Part shown: positions 48,771 to 58,132 of the stretch, in pieces
How positions within the stretch are numbered: position 1 is the first letter of the stretch
How the letters are laid out: every line of letters starts with the position of its first letter
Position numbers and translations under genes: made by a program
Source of the DNA: Kineosporia babensis
GTDB lineage: Bacteria > Actinomycetota > Actinomycetes > Actinomycetales > Kineosporiaceae
Reading direction: 5' to 3'
DNA: 64,000 nucleotides
Assembly (NCBI RefSeq): GCF_021129305.1
Contig: NZ_JAJOMB010000001.1
Coordinates: 186,001 to 250,000, forward strand
Notes under the pieces: generated by a model
Database searches by the model: none
Seen by the model: only the letters and a program-made list of their open reading frames with translations
Told to the model about the DNA's origin: nothing

Positions 48771-51311
48771 ATGTTCTCCCTCAGCCTCGCGCAACTGCGC
48801 ACCCAGGCGCACCGGCTGATCGCCACCGCCCTGGCGATCATCATCGCGGTGGGCTTCGTGGTGGCCACCCTGACCCTGAACGAGACCTCCAAGAAGACCG
48901 TCTACGGCGCCCTTTCGAGCCAGTACCTGACCACCGACGCGGTGGCCACCTACGACTGGGAACAGACCGACAGCGAGTCGCCCACGCCCCAGCAGTGGAC
49001 CCAGATCGGCGAGAAGCTGCGGGCCCTGCCCGGAGTGGCCGCGGTCGCGCTGGACCAGTACTCCTACTCGCGGGTCCAGATCGAGGGCGTCCCTGGCGCC
49101 ACCTACGGCCAGGTTCAGACCCTGGCCGACAGCGACCTGCGCTGGCAGAAGCTGACTTCCGGAACCTGGCCGGAGGGTGATGGCCAGGTCGTGGCCGCAG
49201 CCGACGGCAGCGCCAAGGTCGGCGACCGGATCACACTGACCCTCTCCGCGGTCTGGGACGCGGAGTCCGGGAAGGAGACCGAACCGGAGCGCGATGTGCA
49301 GGCCACTGTGGTGGGCCTGACCGATCGCTCGTCCAGCATCATCATGGAGGGCGACCAGTACTGGACCACTCCCGCCCAGAACCAGGCCTGGAACGCCCAG
49401 GACGTGGAGTCGATCCGGATCGCCGCGACCCCGGGCACAACCCCGGCCGATCTGACCACCGAGGTCGCCTCCGCCGTACAGGCGATGCCCGGCGGCGAGA
49501 GCCTGACCGTGCGCACCGGCGAGGGCCAGGCCGAGGCCGTGGCCAGGTCTGTCAGCGGCAACAACGCCGAACTGGTCACCGTGCTACTGGTGTTCGCCGC
49601 GATCTCGGTGTTCGTCTGCACCCTGGTGATCGCCAACACCTTTACCGTTCTGCTGGCCCAGCGAGTCCGCGAACTGGCCCTTCTGCGAGCGATCGGCGCC
49701 GCTGGCGGACAGTTGCGGCGCGGCGTGTTGCTGGAGTCGTTCGTGATCGGCCTGACCGCCTCAGCGCTGGGCGTCGCCACCGGGATCGCCCTGGCGGCCG
49801 GGGTTTCCGCGATAGCCTCACAGTTCGAGTCGGTGGTCCCGCTGAACGGGGTCGCGGTCACCGCCCAGCCCGTCCTGATCGGTCTGGCGCTCGGCACCGT
49901 GGTCACCATGGTCGCCGCGTTCAACCCGGCCCGGAAGGCGACCAAGGTTGCCCCACTGGCCGCGATGCGCCCGATGGACGAGGAACCGATCAACACCGGC
50001 AGAGGGCTGGTGCGCCGAGCCCTCGGATTGCTTCTGGGACTGCCCGGCATTGGGATTGCCTACTACGGTGGAACTTCTGGCGACCTGATGCTCGGCGCGG
50101 TCGGCGGCATGCTGTTCTTCCTCGGCGCCCTGCTGCTGTGCCGCTGGCTGGTCCCGATCGCGGTCGCCGGCGTGGGCCGGGTACTCGGCCCGCTGGGCCA
50201 GGTGCCCGGAAAGCTGGCCGCGTTGAACTCCACCCGCAACCCGCAGCGCACCGCGGCCACCGCGACCGCCCTGATCGTCGGTGTCACCCTGTGCACCACG
50301 ATGGTGGTGGGAGCAGCGACCACCCGGGCGTCGGCAACCGCGCTGATCGATGACAGCTACCCCACCGACGTCGCCTACTACGTCGGCGACGAGGACGCCC
50401 CAGCCACTCTGGCGGGCACGATCTCCGGGGTCAAGAACGTCAGCGCAGCCATCCCGGTCGAGGCCGCGACCGTCGACATCGGCTCGCTGCCGGAGTACTC
50501 GGTTCAGAGCATCGACACGACCAAGTCTGCCTCGGTGGTGCGCTCGGACAAGGCCGGGCTGATCCCGGAACCCGGCACCATCGTCCTGGCCGAATACCTG
50601 GCGCCGGAACTGGGGATCAAGGAGGGTGACCCGGTCAAGATCACCAAGGACGGCCGCAGCATCGAACTCAAGGCCCATCTGGTGTTCAGCAGCAACGTGA
50701 ACTCCCCTCGGGTGACGTCCACGGACCTGGCTCAGCTGACCGACCAGACCCAGATGTCGGAGATCTGGGCCCAGTTGGCCGACGACATGGACGACGGCCA
50801 ACTGGCCGAAACCCTGAGGGCGATCGCCACGGCGGCGGCCGACGTCGACCCGAACGGCACGCTGGCCGGTTCGGCCGAGGAGCGGGCCAGCTTCAACCAG
50901 TTGCTCGACATTCTGCTGCTGATCGTGCTCGGCCTGCTGGCGGTGGCCGTGGTGATCGCGATCATCGGCGTGGGCAACACCATGGCCCTGTCGGTGCTGG
51001 AACGCCGTAAGGAGTCCGGGGTGCTGCGGGCGCTCGGCCTGACCCGGGGTCAGCTGCGCTGGATGCTGCTCTGGGAGGCGATGCTGATCGCCGGCGTGGC
51101 CGCCGCGATCGGGGTGGTGCTGGGCTCGGTCTTCGGTGTGCTCGGGGTCAAGGCCGCGCTGCAAAGCTCCGGCGCCGTCGCGATCAGCATCCCGCTGGCC
51201 CAGGTGCTGCTGATCCTGGTGGTCGCCACCATCGCCGGGGCGCTGGCCTCGGTGCTGCCCTCCCGGCGGGCGGCCAAGATCTCCCCGGTGGCGGCCATCG
51301 CCTCGGCCTGA
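48771..51311 (+). CDS. FtsX-like ABC transporter permease
   Basis: The 846-residue protein has two FtsX (MacB_PCD) domains. The plan is an N-terminal helix, an extracytoplasmic domain of about 200 residues, three helices (about 270-400), a fourth helix pair (about 415-465), a second ectodomain of about 180 residues, and three final helices. ELALLRAIGAAGGQLRRG and ESGVLRALGLTRGQLRWML are the duplicated coupling loops. The long ectodomains are characteristic of antimicrobial-peptide and lipoprotein systems. It ends before the hairpin at 51329. Confidence 0.92.
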   Translation: MFSLSLAQLRTQAHRLIATALAIIIAVGFVVATLTLNETSKKTVYGALSSQYLTTDAVATYDWEQTDSESPTPQQWTQIGEKLRALPGVAAVALDQYSYSRVQIEGVPGATYGQVQTLADSDLRWQKLTSGTWPEGDGQVVAAADGSAKVGDRITLTLSAVWDAESGKETEPERDVQATVVGLTDRSSSIIMEGDQYWTTPAQNQAWNAQDVESIRIAATPGTTPADLTTEVASAVQAMPGGESLTVRTGEGQAEAVARSVSGNNAELVTVLLVFAAISVFVCTLVIANTFTVLLAQRVRELALLRAIGAAGGQLRRGVLLESFVIGLTASALGVATGIALAAGVSAIASQFESVVPLNGVAVTAQPVLIGLALGTVVTMVAAFNPARKATKVAPLAAMRPMDEEPINTGRGLVRRALGLLLGLPGIGIAYYGGTSGDLMLGAVGGMLFFLGALLLCRWLVPIAVAGVGRVLGPLGQVPGKLAALNSTRNPQRTAATATALIVGVTLCTTMVVGAATTRASATALIDDSYPTDVAYYVGDEDAPATLAGTISGVKNVSAAIPVEAATVDIGSLPEYSVQSIDTTKSASVVRSDKAGLIPEPGTIVLAEYLAPELGIKEGDPVKITKDGRSIELKAHLVFSSNVNSPRVTSTDLAQLTDQTQMSEIWAQLADDMDDGQLAETLRAIATAAADVDPNGTLAGSAEERASFNQLLDILLLIVLGLLAVAVVIAIIGVGNTMALSVLERRKESGVLRALGLTRGQLRWMLLWEAMLIAGVAAAIGVVLGSVFGVLGVKAALQSSGAVAISIPLAQVLLILVVATIAGALASVLPSRRAAKISPVAAIASA

Positions 51312-51328
51312 TCCATCGGGGGTCACCA

Positions 51329-51375
51329 CCAAGTGGGGACGTTCGCGCTGACTGGGCGCGAACGTCCCCACTTGG
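51329..51375. terminator. 20-bp stem hairpin with GGACGTT core
   Basis: A perfect 20-bp stem (arm CCAAGTGGGGACGTTCGCGC) with a 7-nt loop begins 17 bp past the permease stop. The first 15 bases of the arm match the 55-bp palindrome at 23993 at all but two positions (consensus CCAAKTGRGGACGTT), suggesting a dispersed element that also terminates transcription. Confidence 0.8.
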
Positions 51376-51532
51376 CGGTTTCGGGTTCGTCGGCCTGGCC
51401 GGGACGGCGTTCGGCAGTAGCTGAGAGTGCGCCGGTTAGGCCGTCTGTGCACGGCACCGGCCGCGTTGCAACGGCATGCTCGCGAGCGGCGTCTGGGAGA
51501 CGAACTCTGGTGGGGATGATCAAGGGAGTGTC

Positions 51533-52267
51533 ATGAACCGGACTCGCTGGGCGGCCGTACTGCTGGCCACCACTACCGCGCTGGCCGGATGCACCGGCTC
51601 CGGCTCCACCGACAGCGCCGATTCGGCTGATTCGGCGGAAGCGAGCTCGACGACAGCGGCTTCCTCGCCGACCCCCACCGTCGATCCGTCCTGGCCCGAG
51701 GCCCTCCAGCAGGCCGGCTTCAAGCTTCCGGCGGCGGGCAGCCTCGCCGCGGATGCCGAGTGGACCGAGGAGCTCAGCAAGAAGGCGATCGAGGAGCTCA
51801 CCGAGGACGAGCCCCGGCTGAAGGCCCCGGCGGTCGAGGACATCGTGGTGCTGGCGGCCGGCGACGTCGGCGAGCTGCGCTACGCCGAGGTCTACTACCC
51901 CGTGGAGCGCGGCAACCCGAACACCTGGGGCCGGATCTGGTTGCTGGGGCCGAACGGTGCCTCCGGCTCCGACATGGAGGCCTGGACCTCCAGGGAGGCC
52001 GGTGGGATGCCGGACACCAGCCCCGACGCCGCCTTCATCAGCTACGACAACGGCAGTCCGGGCGGGGTCGTGGTGGTCGTCGCTCCTTCGGTCCAGAGCG
52101 TGAGCGTGGCGAGCAAGACCCAGACCGAGCTGGTCTCGGACGGCAGCGCCGGCTGGGCGGCCGAGGTCGACGACCGGGAGCTGCGGATGAAGGCCTACCT
52201 GGTCGACGGGGCCCGGCAGACCGACAACTGGAGCGGTAGCTGGCCGGCCGAGGACGGGACGGAGTAA
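51533..52267 (+). CDS. Lipoprotein of unknown function
   Basis: The 244-residue protein begins with a lipoprotein signal (positive residues, a hydrophobic run, lipobox LAGC around residue 19-22), followed by a Ser/Thr/Asp-rich linker (SADSADSAEASSTTAASS). The mature domain of about 180 residues contains WPEALQQAGFKLPAAGS and a long acidic region. No family is recognised. It would be anchored to the outer face of the membrane. ATG at 51533 was chosen because the signal peptide starts there; a longer frame exists upstream. It is monocistronic, followed after 46 bp by the helicase gene. Confidence 0.75.
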   Translation: MNRTRWAAVLLATTTALAGCTGSGSTDSADSADSAEASSTTAASSPTPTVDPSWPEALQQAGFKLPAAGSLAADAEWTEELSKKAIEELTEDEPRLKAPAVEDIVVLAAGDVGELRYAEVYYPVERGNPNTWGRIWLLGPNGASGSDMEAWTSREAGGMPDTSPDAAFISYDNGSPGGVVVVVAPSVQSVSVASKTQTELVSDGSAGWAAEVDDRELRMKAYLVDGARQTDNWSGSWPAEDGTE

Positions 52268-52313
52268 CCGCAACCGGTGCTGGTCCCCCGAGGAGTGAGA
52301 GCATGGGCGGATC

Positions 52314-54845
52314 ATGACGCTGCTGGACCGACTGCCCCAGACCCCTGGCCCCGACGCCGACCCGGACGCGGTCTTCGAGGCCTTCACCGAGTGGACGTCC
52401 GAGAAAGGGCTGGAGCTCTATCCGGCCCAGCAGGATGCGCTGATCGAGATCGTCTCCGGCTCGAACGTCATCCTGGCCACGCCGACCGGCTCGGGCAAGA
52501 GCATGGTCGCCGCCGGGGCGCACTTCTACGCCCTGTCGCGGGGTGAGCGCAGCTACTACACCGCGCCGATCAAGGCCCTGGTCTCGGAGAAGTTCTTCAG
52601 CCTGATCGAGACGTTCGGGGCGGCCAACGTGGGCATGATGACCGGGGACGCGGCGGTCAACGCCGACGCCCCGATCATCTGCTGCACCGCCGAGGTGCTG
52701 GCCAACCTGGCGCTGCGGCAGGGCGCCGAGGCGCCGATCCATCAGGTGGTGATGGACGAGTTCCACTTCTACGCCGACCCGGACCGGGGCTGGGCCTGGC
52801 AGGTGCCGCTGCTCGAGCTGCCCAAGGCCCAGTTCCTGCTGATGTCGGCCACCCTGGGTGATGTGTCCCGGTTCGAGCAGGCGCTGACCAAGCGCACCGG
52901 CCGGCCCTCCACCACGGTCAGCTCCGAGCAGCGCCCGGTCCCGCTGTTCTTCTCCTACGCCACCACCCCGCTGCACGAGACGCTGACCGAACTGCTGGAC
53001 ACCAAGCAGTCACCGATCTACGTCGTGCACTTCACCCAGGCCGCGGCCATGGAGCGGGCCCAGGCGCTGATGAGCGTCAACATGGCGACCAAGTCCGAGA
53101 AGGAGAAGATCGCCGAGGCGATCGGCGACTTCCGGTTCAACGCCGGCTTCGGCAAGACCCTCTCGCGCCTGGTCAGGCACGGCGTAGGGGTGCACCACGC
53201 GGGCATGCTGCCGCGCTACCGGCGCCTGGTCGAGCAGCTCACCCAGGCCGGCCTGCTGAAGGTGGTCTGCGGCACCGACACCCTGGGCGTGGGGATCAAC
53301 GTGCCGATCCGCACCGTGGTCTTCACCGGCCTGTCCAAGTACGACGGGGTGCGCCAGCGGCACCTGAAGGTGCGCGAGTTCATGCAGATCGCCGGGCGGG
53401 CCGGCCGGGCCGGGTTCGACACCGCCGGCACCGTGATCATCCAGGCGCCCGACCACGAGGTGGAGAACGCGCGTCTGCTGGCCCGGGCCGGCGACGACGA
53501 GAAGAAGAAAAAGCGGATCGTCCGCAAGAAGCCGCCGGAGGGCTCGGTCTCCTGGAGCCAGTCCACCTTCGAGCGCCTGAGCACCTCCCCGCCCGAGCCG
53601 CTGACCTCCAGCTTCGCCGTCACCCACTCGATGGTGCTGAACGTGCTGGCCCGCCCGGCCGACGCCTACGCGGCGGTGCAGAAGCTGCTGGAGGAGAACG
53701 ACGAGGAGGGCGCTGCCCGGCAGCGGCACCTGGACCAGGCCGAGGCGATCTGGGACGCGCTGCTCACCTCGGGCGTGGTGGAGAAGCTGGACGAGCCGGA
53801 CGAGTTCGGTCGCACCGTGCGCCTGACCGTGGACCTGGCCCCGAACTTCGCCCTGAACCAGCCGCTGTCGCCGTTCGCCCTGGCCGCCTTCGAGGTGCTG
53901 GACAAGGAGTCCGAGACGTACGCGCTCGACGTCCTGTCCATCCTCGAGGCGACCATCGACGACCCGCGCCAGGTGCTCTCGGCCCAGCAGCACAAGGCCC
54001 GGGGCGAGGCGGTGGCCGAGATGAAGGCCGAGGGCCTGGAGTACGAGGAGCGGATGGAGCTGCTCGAGGAGGTGACCTGGCCCAAGCCCCTGGAGGAACT
54101 GCTGGAGGGCGCCTTCGAGATCTACCGGGCCGGGCATCCCTGGGTGGCCGACCACGAGCTGTCGCCGAAGTCCGTGGCCCGGGACCTGTTCGAGCGGGCG
54201 ATGACGTTCGGCGAGTACATCAACTTCTACCAGCTGGCCCGGTCCGAGGGCACGCTGCTGCGCTACCTGTCCGACGTGTTCAAGGCGCTGCGCCAGACCG
54301 TGCCGGAGGCGGTGCGCACCGAGGAGATCACCGACCTCACCGAATGGCTGGGCGAACTGGTCCGCCAGACCGACTCCAGCCTGCTGGACGAGTGGGAGTC
54401 ACTGCGCAACCCCACCGAGGAGGAGGCGGCCGCCGGTAAACCGGCCACGCCGACCGGCCCGCCACCGGTCACCGCGAACAAGCGGGCGTTCACCGTGCTG
54501 GTGCGCAACGCGATGTTCCGCCGGGTGGAGCTGTTCGCCAAGCGGGCCTGGACCCCGCTGGGCGAGCTGGAGGCCGAGACCGACGGCTACACCGCCGACG
54601 AATGGCAGGAGGCGATCGAGGAGTACTTCGAGGAGTACGACTCGGTCGGCACCGGCCCGGACGCCCGCGGTCCGAAGATGCTGCAGATCAAGGAGTTCTC
54701 GGGCAAGTGGGAGGTCCGTCAGATCCTCGACGACCCGGCCGGGGACCGGGACTGGGCGATCACCGCGGACGTCGACCTGGCGGCCAGCGACGAGGCCGGC
54801 ACGGCCGTGCTGACCGTCGCCGACGTTGGCCCGCTGAGCGACTGA
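52314..54845 (+). CDS. Ski2-like DEAD/DEAH-box helicase with DUF3516
   Basis: The 843-residue protein has a superfamily-2 helicase core: ATPTGSGKSMVAAG (motif I, about residue 60), VMDEFHFYA (DExH), LLMSATLGD (SAT) and QIAGRAGRAGFDTAG (motif VI), with a KKKKRIVRKKPPEG basic insert. A C-terminal region of about 430 residues matches the DUF3516 extension found in actinobacterial homologues. Ski2-like helicases unwind RNA or DNA with 3'-5' polarity. The role in actinomycetes is not settled. ATG at 52314. It is followed by a hairpin terminator. Confidence 0.9.
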   Translation: MTLLDRLPQTPGPDADPDAVFEAFTEWTSEKGLELYPAQQDALIEIVSGSNVILATPTGSGKSMVAAGAHFYALSRGERSYYTAPIKALVSEKFFSLIETFGAANVGMMTGDAAVNADAPIICCTAEVLANLALRQGAEAPIHQVVMDEFHFYADPDRGWAWQVPLLELPKAQFLLMSATLGDVSRFEQALTKRTGRPSTTVSSEQRPVPLFFSYATTPLHETLTELLDTKQSPIYVVHFTQAAAMERAQALMSVNMATKSEKEKIAEAIGDFRFNAGFGKTLSRLVRHGVGVHHAGMLPRYRRLVEQLTQAGLLKVVCGTDTLGVGINVPIRTVVFTGLSKYDGVRQRHLKVREFMQIAGRAGRAGFDTAGTVIIQAPDHEVENARLLARAGDDEKKKKRIVRKKPPEGSVSWSQSTFERLSTSPPEPLTSSFAVTHSMVLNVLARPADAYAAVQKLLEENDEEGAARQRHLDQAEAIWDALLTSGVVEKLDEPDEFGRTVRLTVDLAPNFALNQPLSPFALAAFEVLDKESETYALDVLSILEATIDDPRQVLSAQQHKARGEAVAEMKAEGLEYEERMELLEEVTWPKPLEELLEGAFEIYRAGHPWVADHELSPKSVARDLFERAMTFGEYINFYQLARSEGTLLRYLSDVFKALRQTVPEAVRTEEITDLTEWLGELVRQTDSSLLDEWESLRNPTEEEAAAGKPATPTGPPPVTANKRAFTVLVRNAMFRRVELFAKRAWTPLGELEAETDGYTADEWQEAIEEYFEEYDSVGTGPDARGPKMLQIKEFSGKWEVRQILDDPAGDRDWAITADVDLAASDEAGTAVLTVADVGPLSD

Positions 54846-54856
54846 CCGGCGCGTAG

Positions 54857-54889
54857 GCGTCCCCCATCGGTTGCCTGAATGGGGGACGC
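54857..54889 (+). terminator. Hairpin terminator after the helicase gene
   Basis: A perfect 11-bp stem (GCGTCCCCCAT and its complement) with an 11-nt loop lies 11 bp after the helicase stop and before the end of the convergent gene at 54920, so it may serve both strands. Confidence 0.75.
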
Positions 54890-54919
54890 TCCGCAGACCG
54901 CGCGAACCCGCCGACAGCG

Positions 54920-55405
54920 TCAGTCCCAGACGAGATCCCAGGCGTTGGCGTCGGGGCGCCGGCCGAATCCCCGCAGCAGCGGGTTGGTGGCCAGTTGCGG
55001 CTCCGGCCGGGCGAATTCGCGCTTGCGCCGAATGGCGTAGGTACCGGGCCCGATGCCGTTGGCGCCGTGCTCGTCGGTGTGCACCAGCATCGCGCTCTGC
55101 CCCGGCGGCACCTCGACAAATCCCACCACGAGCGGGTCTTCGCCGTCGGCCCGGACCCAGCGTACGCCCGGTGAGTCGAAACCGCGGTGCAGCCAATGGG
55201 TGTTGCCGGTGGCCTCGCCGTGCACCACCTGCTCCCCTTCGTCGGGCAGCGCGGTCCACGGCCGCTCGCCCTCGGGGGCGACGGGCACGATCAGAAGGTC
55301 TCCCTGGGCCTGCGGCGCGGTCAGCACCGGGACATCCGCCTCGGCCTGGAAATGGTCGGGAACGGTGACGCCGATCAGAGCGAGCGCCGAGCCGTAAGTG
55401 TGCAT
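54920..55405 (-). CDS. Small cytoplasmic protein, partner of the DUF6745-like protein
   Basis: The 161-residue protein has no assigned family. It contains GDLLIVPVAPEG (a strand-turn resembling RQGDV-type proteins), VVHGEATGNTHWLH, VGFVEVPPGQSAMLVHTDEHG and a final GIGPGTYAIRRKREF, a beta-rich cupin-like arrangement with two or three His that could bind metal. ATG at 55405 follows GGAGC. It is 32 bp downstream of the DUF6745-like gene and probably in the same transcript. Small proteins with this GDV/HGExTGHxH pattern are recalled beside DUF6745 genes in other bacteria, which supports a functional pair. Confidence 0.6.
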   Translation of the reverse strand: MHTYGSALALIGVTVPDHFQAEADVPVLTAPQAQGDLLIVPVAPEGERPWTALPDEGEQVVHGEATGNTHWLHRGFDSPGVRWVRADGEDPLVVGFVEVPPGQSAMLVHTDEHGANGIGPGTYAIRRKREFARPEPQLATNPLLRGFGRRPDANAWDLVWD

Positions 55406-55437
55406 GTCGTGCTCCTTCTCGATTCGAAAAGGGCGCG

Positions 55438-56784
55438 TCAGGTGCGGCGCGCCAGTTCGCGGTAGACGTCGGCGGGTACGCCGTACTGCCAGGCCGCGGC
55501 CTCGACCGGGTCGTTCAGCGTGCCCGGGACCAGCTCGGCGTAGTGCCGCAGAGCGCCGGTGCGGTCCGGGCTGCCGTTGGTCATCAGCAGCAGCCGATCG
55601 GAATCGAACACCCGCGCCGGGGTGCGGTAGAGCCGCAGCTCGCGGCCGGGATTGCCGGGGTCGGGGGCCTGCGACACCAGCCGCAGCCCGGCCCGGGAGA
55701 TGTAGTGGGTCCAGCCCTCACGCTCGATCAGGACCCGCCGGACCTCGGAGTTGCGCTCGGCGTGCAGTTCGCGCACGGTCGGTTCACGGCCCGCCAGCTC
55801 GGCCGGGATGCGCACGCCGTGCAGGTAGAACTCCACCTGCCCGTCGGCCCAGACCAGCGCCGGCCCGTCTTCGCGATGCAGCCTCACCCCTTCTCCGGCT
55901 TGCTCGGTGTGCATCTGTACCGGTGGCTCCAGCACCACGGTGAGCCAGGCGTAGGGCACCCAGACCAGGGCCCTGCGCACGTCGATCAGCCCGGACAGCA
56001 CGGCCTGCCCGGGCGCATCGAGCAGCAGGCTGCCGCCCAGTTCGCGTAGCGCTGCCGGCCCGGCCGCACCGGGGACCGAGGGATCGTGCAGCATCCCGTC
56101 GCGATGGAAGCCGCGCACCTTGGCCCCTTCGGTCCAGGCGCCGTCCAGCAGCCGCTCGTCCCAGAGGCCGCCGGTCCGGCGCCGCACCGCCGCGGCGACG
56201 TCCAGGTCGCCGAGCCGGCCGGGCGCGAGGATCGGCTGCACGGTCTGCTCGATCTCGGCGCCGATCGGGGCGAAGACGTTGCGGGCGGAGTTGATCGCGG
56301 CCCGGGACAGCACCGCGGCCGCGGCCAGGCCGGTGACGATGGTGACCAGGACGACGACGGCGAGCAGGCCGCCGCCCTCGAGCTGATATCCGGCCGCCCG
56401 GCTGACCATCGAGCCGGCGTAGTACGACGGCAGGAAGGCCACCATGGCGGCGATGAACGCGTAGCCCAGCACCATCGTCCCCTGGCTGAGCGCCTTGGCC
56501 ACCCGGAACGCCCGGGCCCGGCCCGCGACCGCCAGGTAGGGGCCGCGCATCAGGGCCGGGGCGTTGGCCAGGGCCCGGGCGAGCTCCTGCGGGGAGCGGA
56601 CCCAGACCACGTTGCCGTGCCAGGGGTGGCCGACGGCCGCTTCGTGCAGCGCGGCCAGACCGGCCTCGACGCCCCGCCGGTCGGCCTCGGTCAGGGGGGT
56701 GACATCGATGCTGCCACGGACCCAGCGATCGACGAACGCGGACCCGAAGGTCGCGTCACCCGGCGCGGCCGCCTCGTCGGGCAT
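55438..56784 (-). CDS. Membrane protein with DUF6745-like C-terminal domain
   Basis: The 448-residue protein has an N-terminal part of about 90 residues, two membrane helices (about 97-120 and 135-158), and a soluble C-terminal part of about 270 residues. The last resembles DUF6745: HREDGPALVWADGQVEFYLHGVRIP, then RNSEVRRVLIEREGWTHYI and LLLMTNGSPDRTGALRHYAELVPG, ending in a WQYGVPADVY helix. Family members are usually soluble, so the membrane-anchored form is unusual. Function unknown. ATG follows GGGGGAGGG. It is translated upstream of the small partner at 54920. Confidence 0.6.
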   Translation of the reverse strand: MPDEAAAPGDATFGSAFVDRWVRGSIDVTPLTEADRRGVEAGLAALHEAAVGHPWHGNVVWVRSPQELARALANAPALMRGPYLAVAGRARAFRVAKALSQGTMVLGYAFIAAMVAFLPSYYAGSMVSRAAGYQLEGGGLLAVVVLVTIVTGLAAAAVLSRAAINSARNVFAPIGAEIEQTVQPILAPGRLGDLDVAAAVRRRTGGLWDERLLDGAWTEGAKVRGFHRDGMLHDPSVPGAAGPAALRELGGSLLLDAPGQAVLSGLIDVRRALVWVPYAWLTVVLEPPVQMHTEQAGEGVRLHREDGPALVWADGQVEFYLHGVRIPAELAGREPTVRELHAERNSEVRRVLIEREGWTHYISRAGLRLVSQAPDPGNPGRELRLYRTPARVFDSDRLLLMTNGSPDRTGALRHYAELVPGTLNDPVEAAAWQYGVPADVYRELARRT

Positions 56785-56980
56785 CCGAACCCTCCCCCGG
56801 CAGACGTGGCATCGCTACCGAGTATTGCCTCCGATGTCCACGCTGGGTACCCCTGAGGAGACTTTGCGTTCAGCAAGCGTGGGCAAACCCGCAGGTCGCG
56901 ACCCTCAGGCCGAAGACCTGGGACCGCTCGGACAGCGAGCCGCACCTGAGCGATTCCACGACGAGTGACGCCGAAGAGCT

Positions 56981-57865
56981 TCAGCCCCGCTCGCTGCCCC
57001 GGACCACCGGCACCCGCACCGAGTTGCCCCACTCGGTCCACGAACCGTCGTAGTTGCGCACCCGGCCGAACCCCAGCAGGTACGTCAGCACGAACCAGGT
57101 GTGGCTGGAGCGCTCGCCGATCCGGCAGTAGGCGATCACGTCGTCGGACTGCGAAAGACCCTGTTCCTGCTCGTAGATCGCGGCCAGCTCCGAGCGCGAC
57201 CGGAACCGGCCGTCGTCCGCCGCCGCCCGCGCCCACGGCACCGAGGCCGCGCCCGGAATGTGACCGCCGCGCAGCACTCCTTCCTGCGGGTAGTCCGGCA
57301 TGTGCGTGACCTCGCCGGAGTACTCACCGGGCGAGCGCACGTCCACCAGGGGCTTGCCCAGGTGGGACAGCACGTCCTCCTTGAAGGCCCGGACCTTCGT
57401 GTCGTCGCGCTCGATCACCGGGTAGTCGGACGGCGTGACCGAGGGCTTCTCGTCGGTCATCTCGCGGCCCTCGGCGATCCAGGCCGCGCGCCCGCCGTCC
57501 AGCAGTCGGACGTCCTCGTGCCCGAACAGGGTGAACACCCACAGCGCGTAGGCCGCCCACCAGTTGTTGCGGTCCCCGTAGAACACGATCGTGGTGTCGC
57601 GGCCGATGCCCTTCTCGGACAGCAGTTCGGCGAACCGCGCGCCGTCCACGTAGTCGCGGGTGACCTGGTCGTTCAGTTCGGTGTGCCAGTCCACCTTCAC
57701 CGCGCCGGGAATGTGGCCGGTGTCGTAGAGCAGCACGTCCTCGTCGCTCTCCACCACGACCAGGCCGGGTTCGCCGAGATGCTGGGCAAGCCAGCCGGTG
57801 GTGACCAGGCGCTCGGGGTGGGCGTACTCGGCCAGCTTGGCATCGGCGTCGTGGGGCAGCGTCAT
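56981..57865 (-). CDS. Thiosulfate/3-mercaptopyruvate sulfurtransferase, two rhodanese domains
   Basis: The 294-residue protein has two rhodanese domains. The N-terminal (about 15-140) has [16 protein letters not shown] and [16 protein letters not shown] but no active-site Cys. The C-terminal (about 165-285) has [24 protein letters not shown] and the active-site loop [11 protein letters not shown]. This is the SseA/CysA type that transfers sulfane sulfur from thiosulfate or mercaptopyruvate to cyanide or thiols in the cytoplasm. ATG at 57865 was chosen for the GGAGAG ribosome site; a longer frame upstream lacks similarity. Confidence 0.93.
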   Translation of the reverse strand: MTLPHDADAKLAEYAHPERLVTTGWLAQHLGEPGLVVVESDEDVLLYDTGHIPGAVKVDWHTELNDQVTRDYVDGARFAELLSEKGIGRDTTIVFYGDRNNWWAAYALWVFTLFGHEDVRLLDGGRAAWIAEGREMTDEKPSVTPSDYPVIERDDTKVRAFKEDVLSHLGKPLVDVRSPGEYSGEVTHMPDYPQEGVLRGGHIPGAASVPWARAAADDGRFRSRSELAAIYEQEQGLSQSDDVIAYCRIGERSSHTWFVLTYLLGFGRVRNYDGSWTEWGNSVRVPVVRGSERG

Positions 57866-58132
57866 CTTGGCTCTCCGTCCAGACATCATCACTCTCGGCG
57901 AGCCTATCCCCGCCACATCGATCCACAATCCCGACCGGCCGGGCGGACATTCCCGAACGGGCAGTTTCGGCGTGGCGGGCCCGTCGGTCACGGAAAGTTG
58001 CCTCTCGATACCACTAGTGTTACTGGTGTGCCGGATGGGGGTCCGGACCGGCGTAAAAGCTTCTGCGCCGTACGTTCTCGTCACACGCGCACGCTGGACC
58101 GTGCGCGCGGGCGGAATATCTGGGGGAATTCC

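Noticed and set aside
57101-58132. Upstream extension of the secreted-protein frame
   Set aside because: It is antisense to the sulfurtransferase gene and has no signal peptide; the signal peptide begins at 58133.
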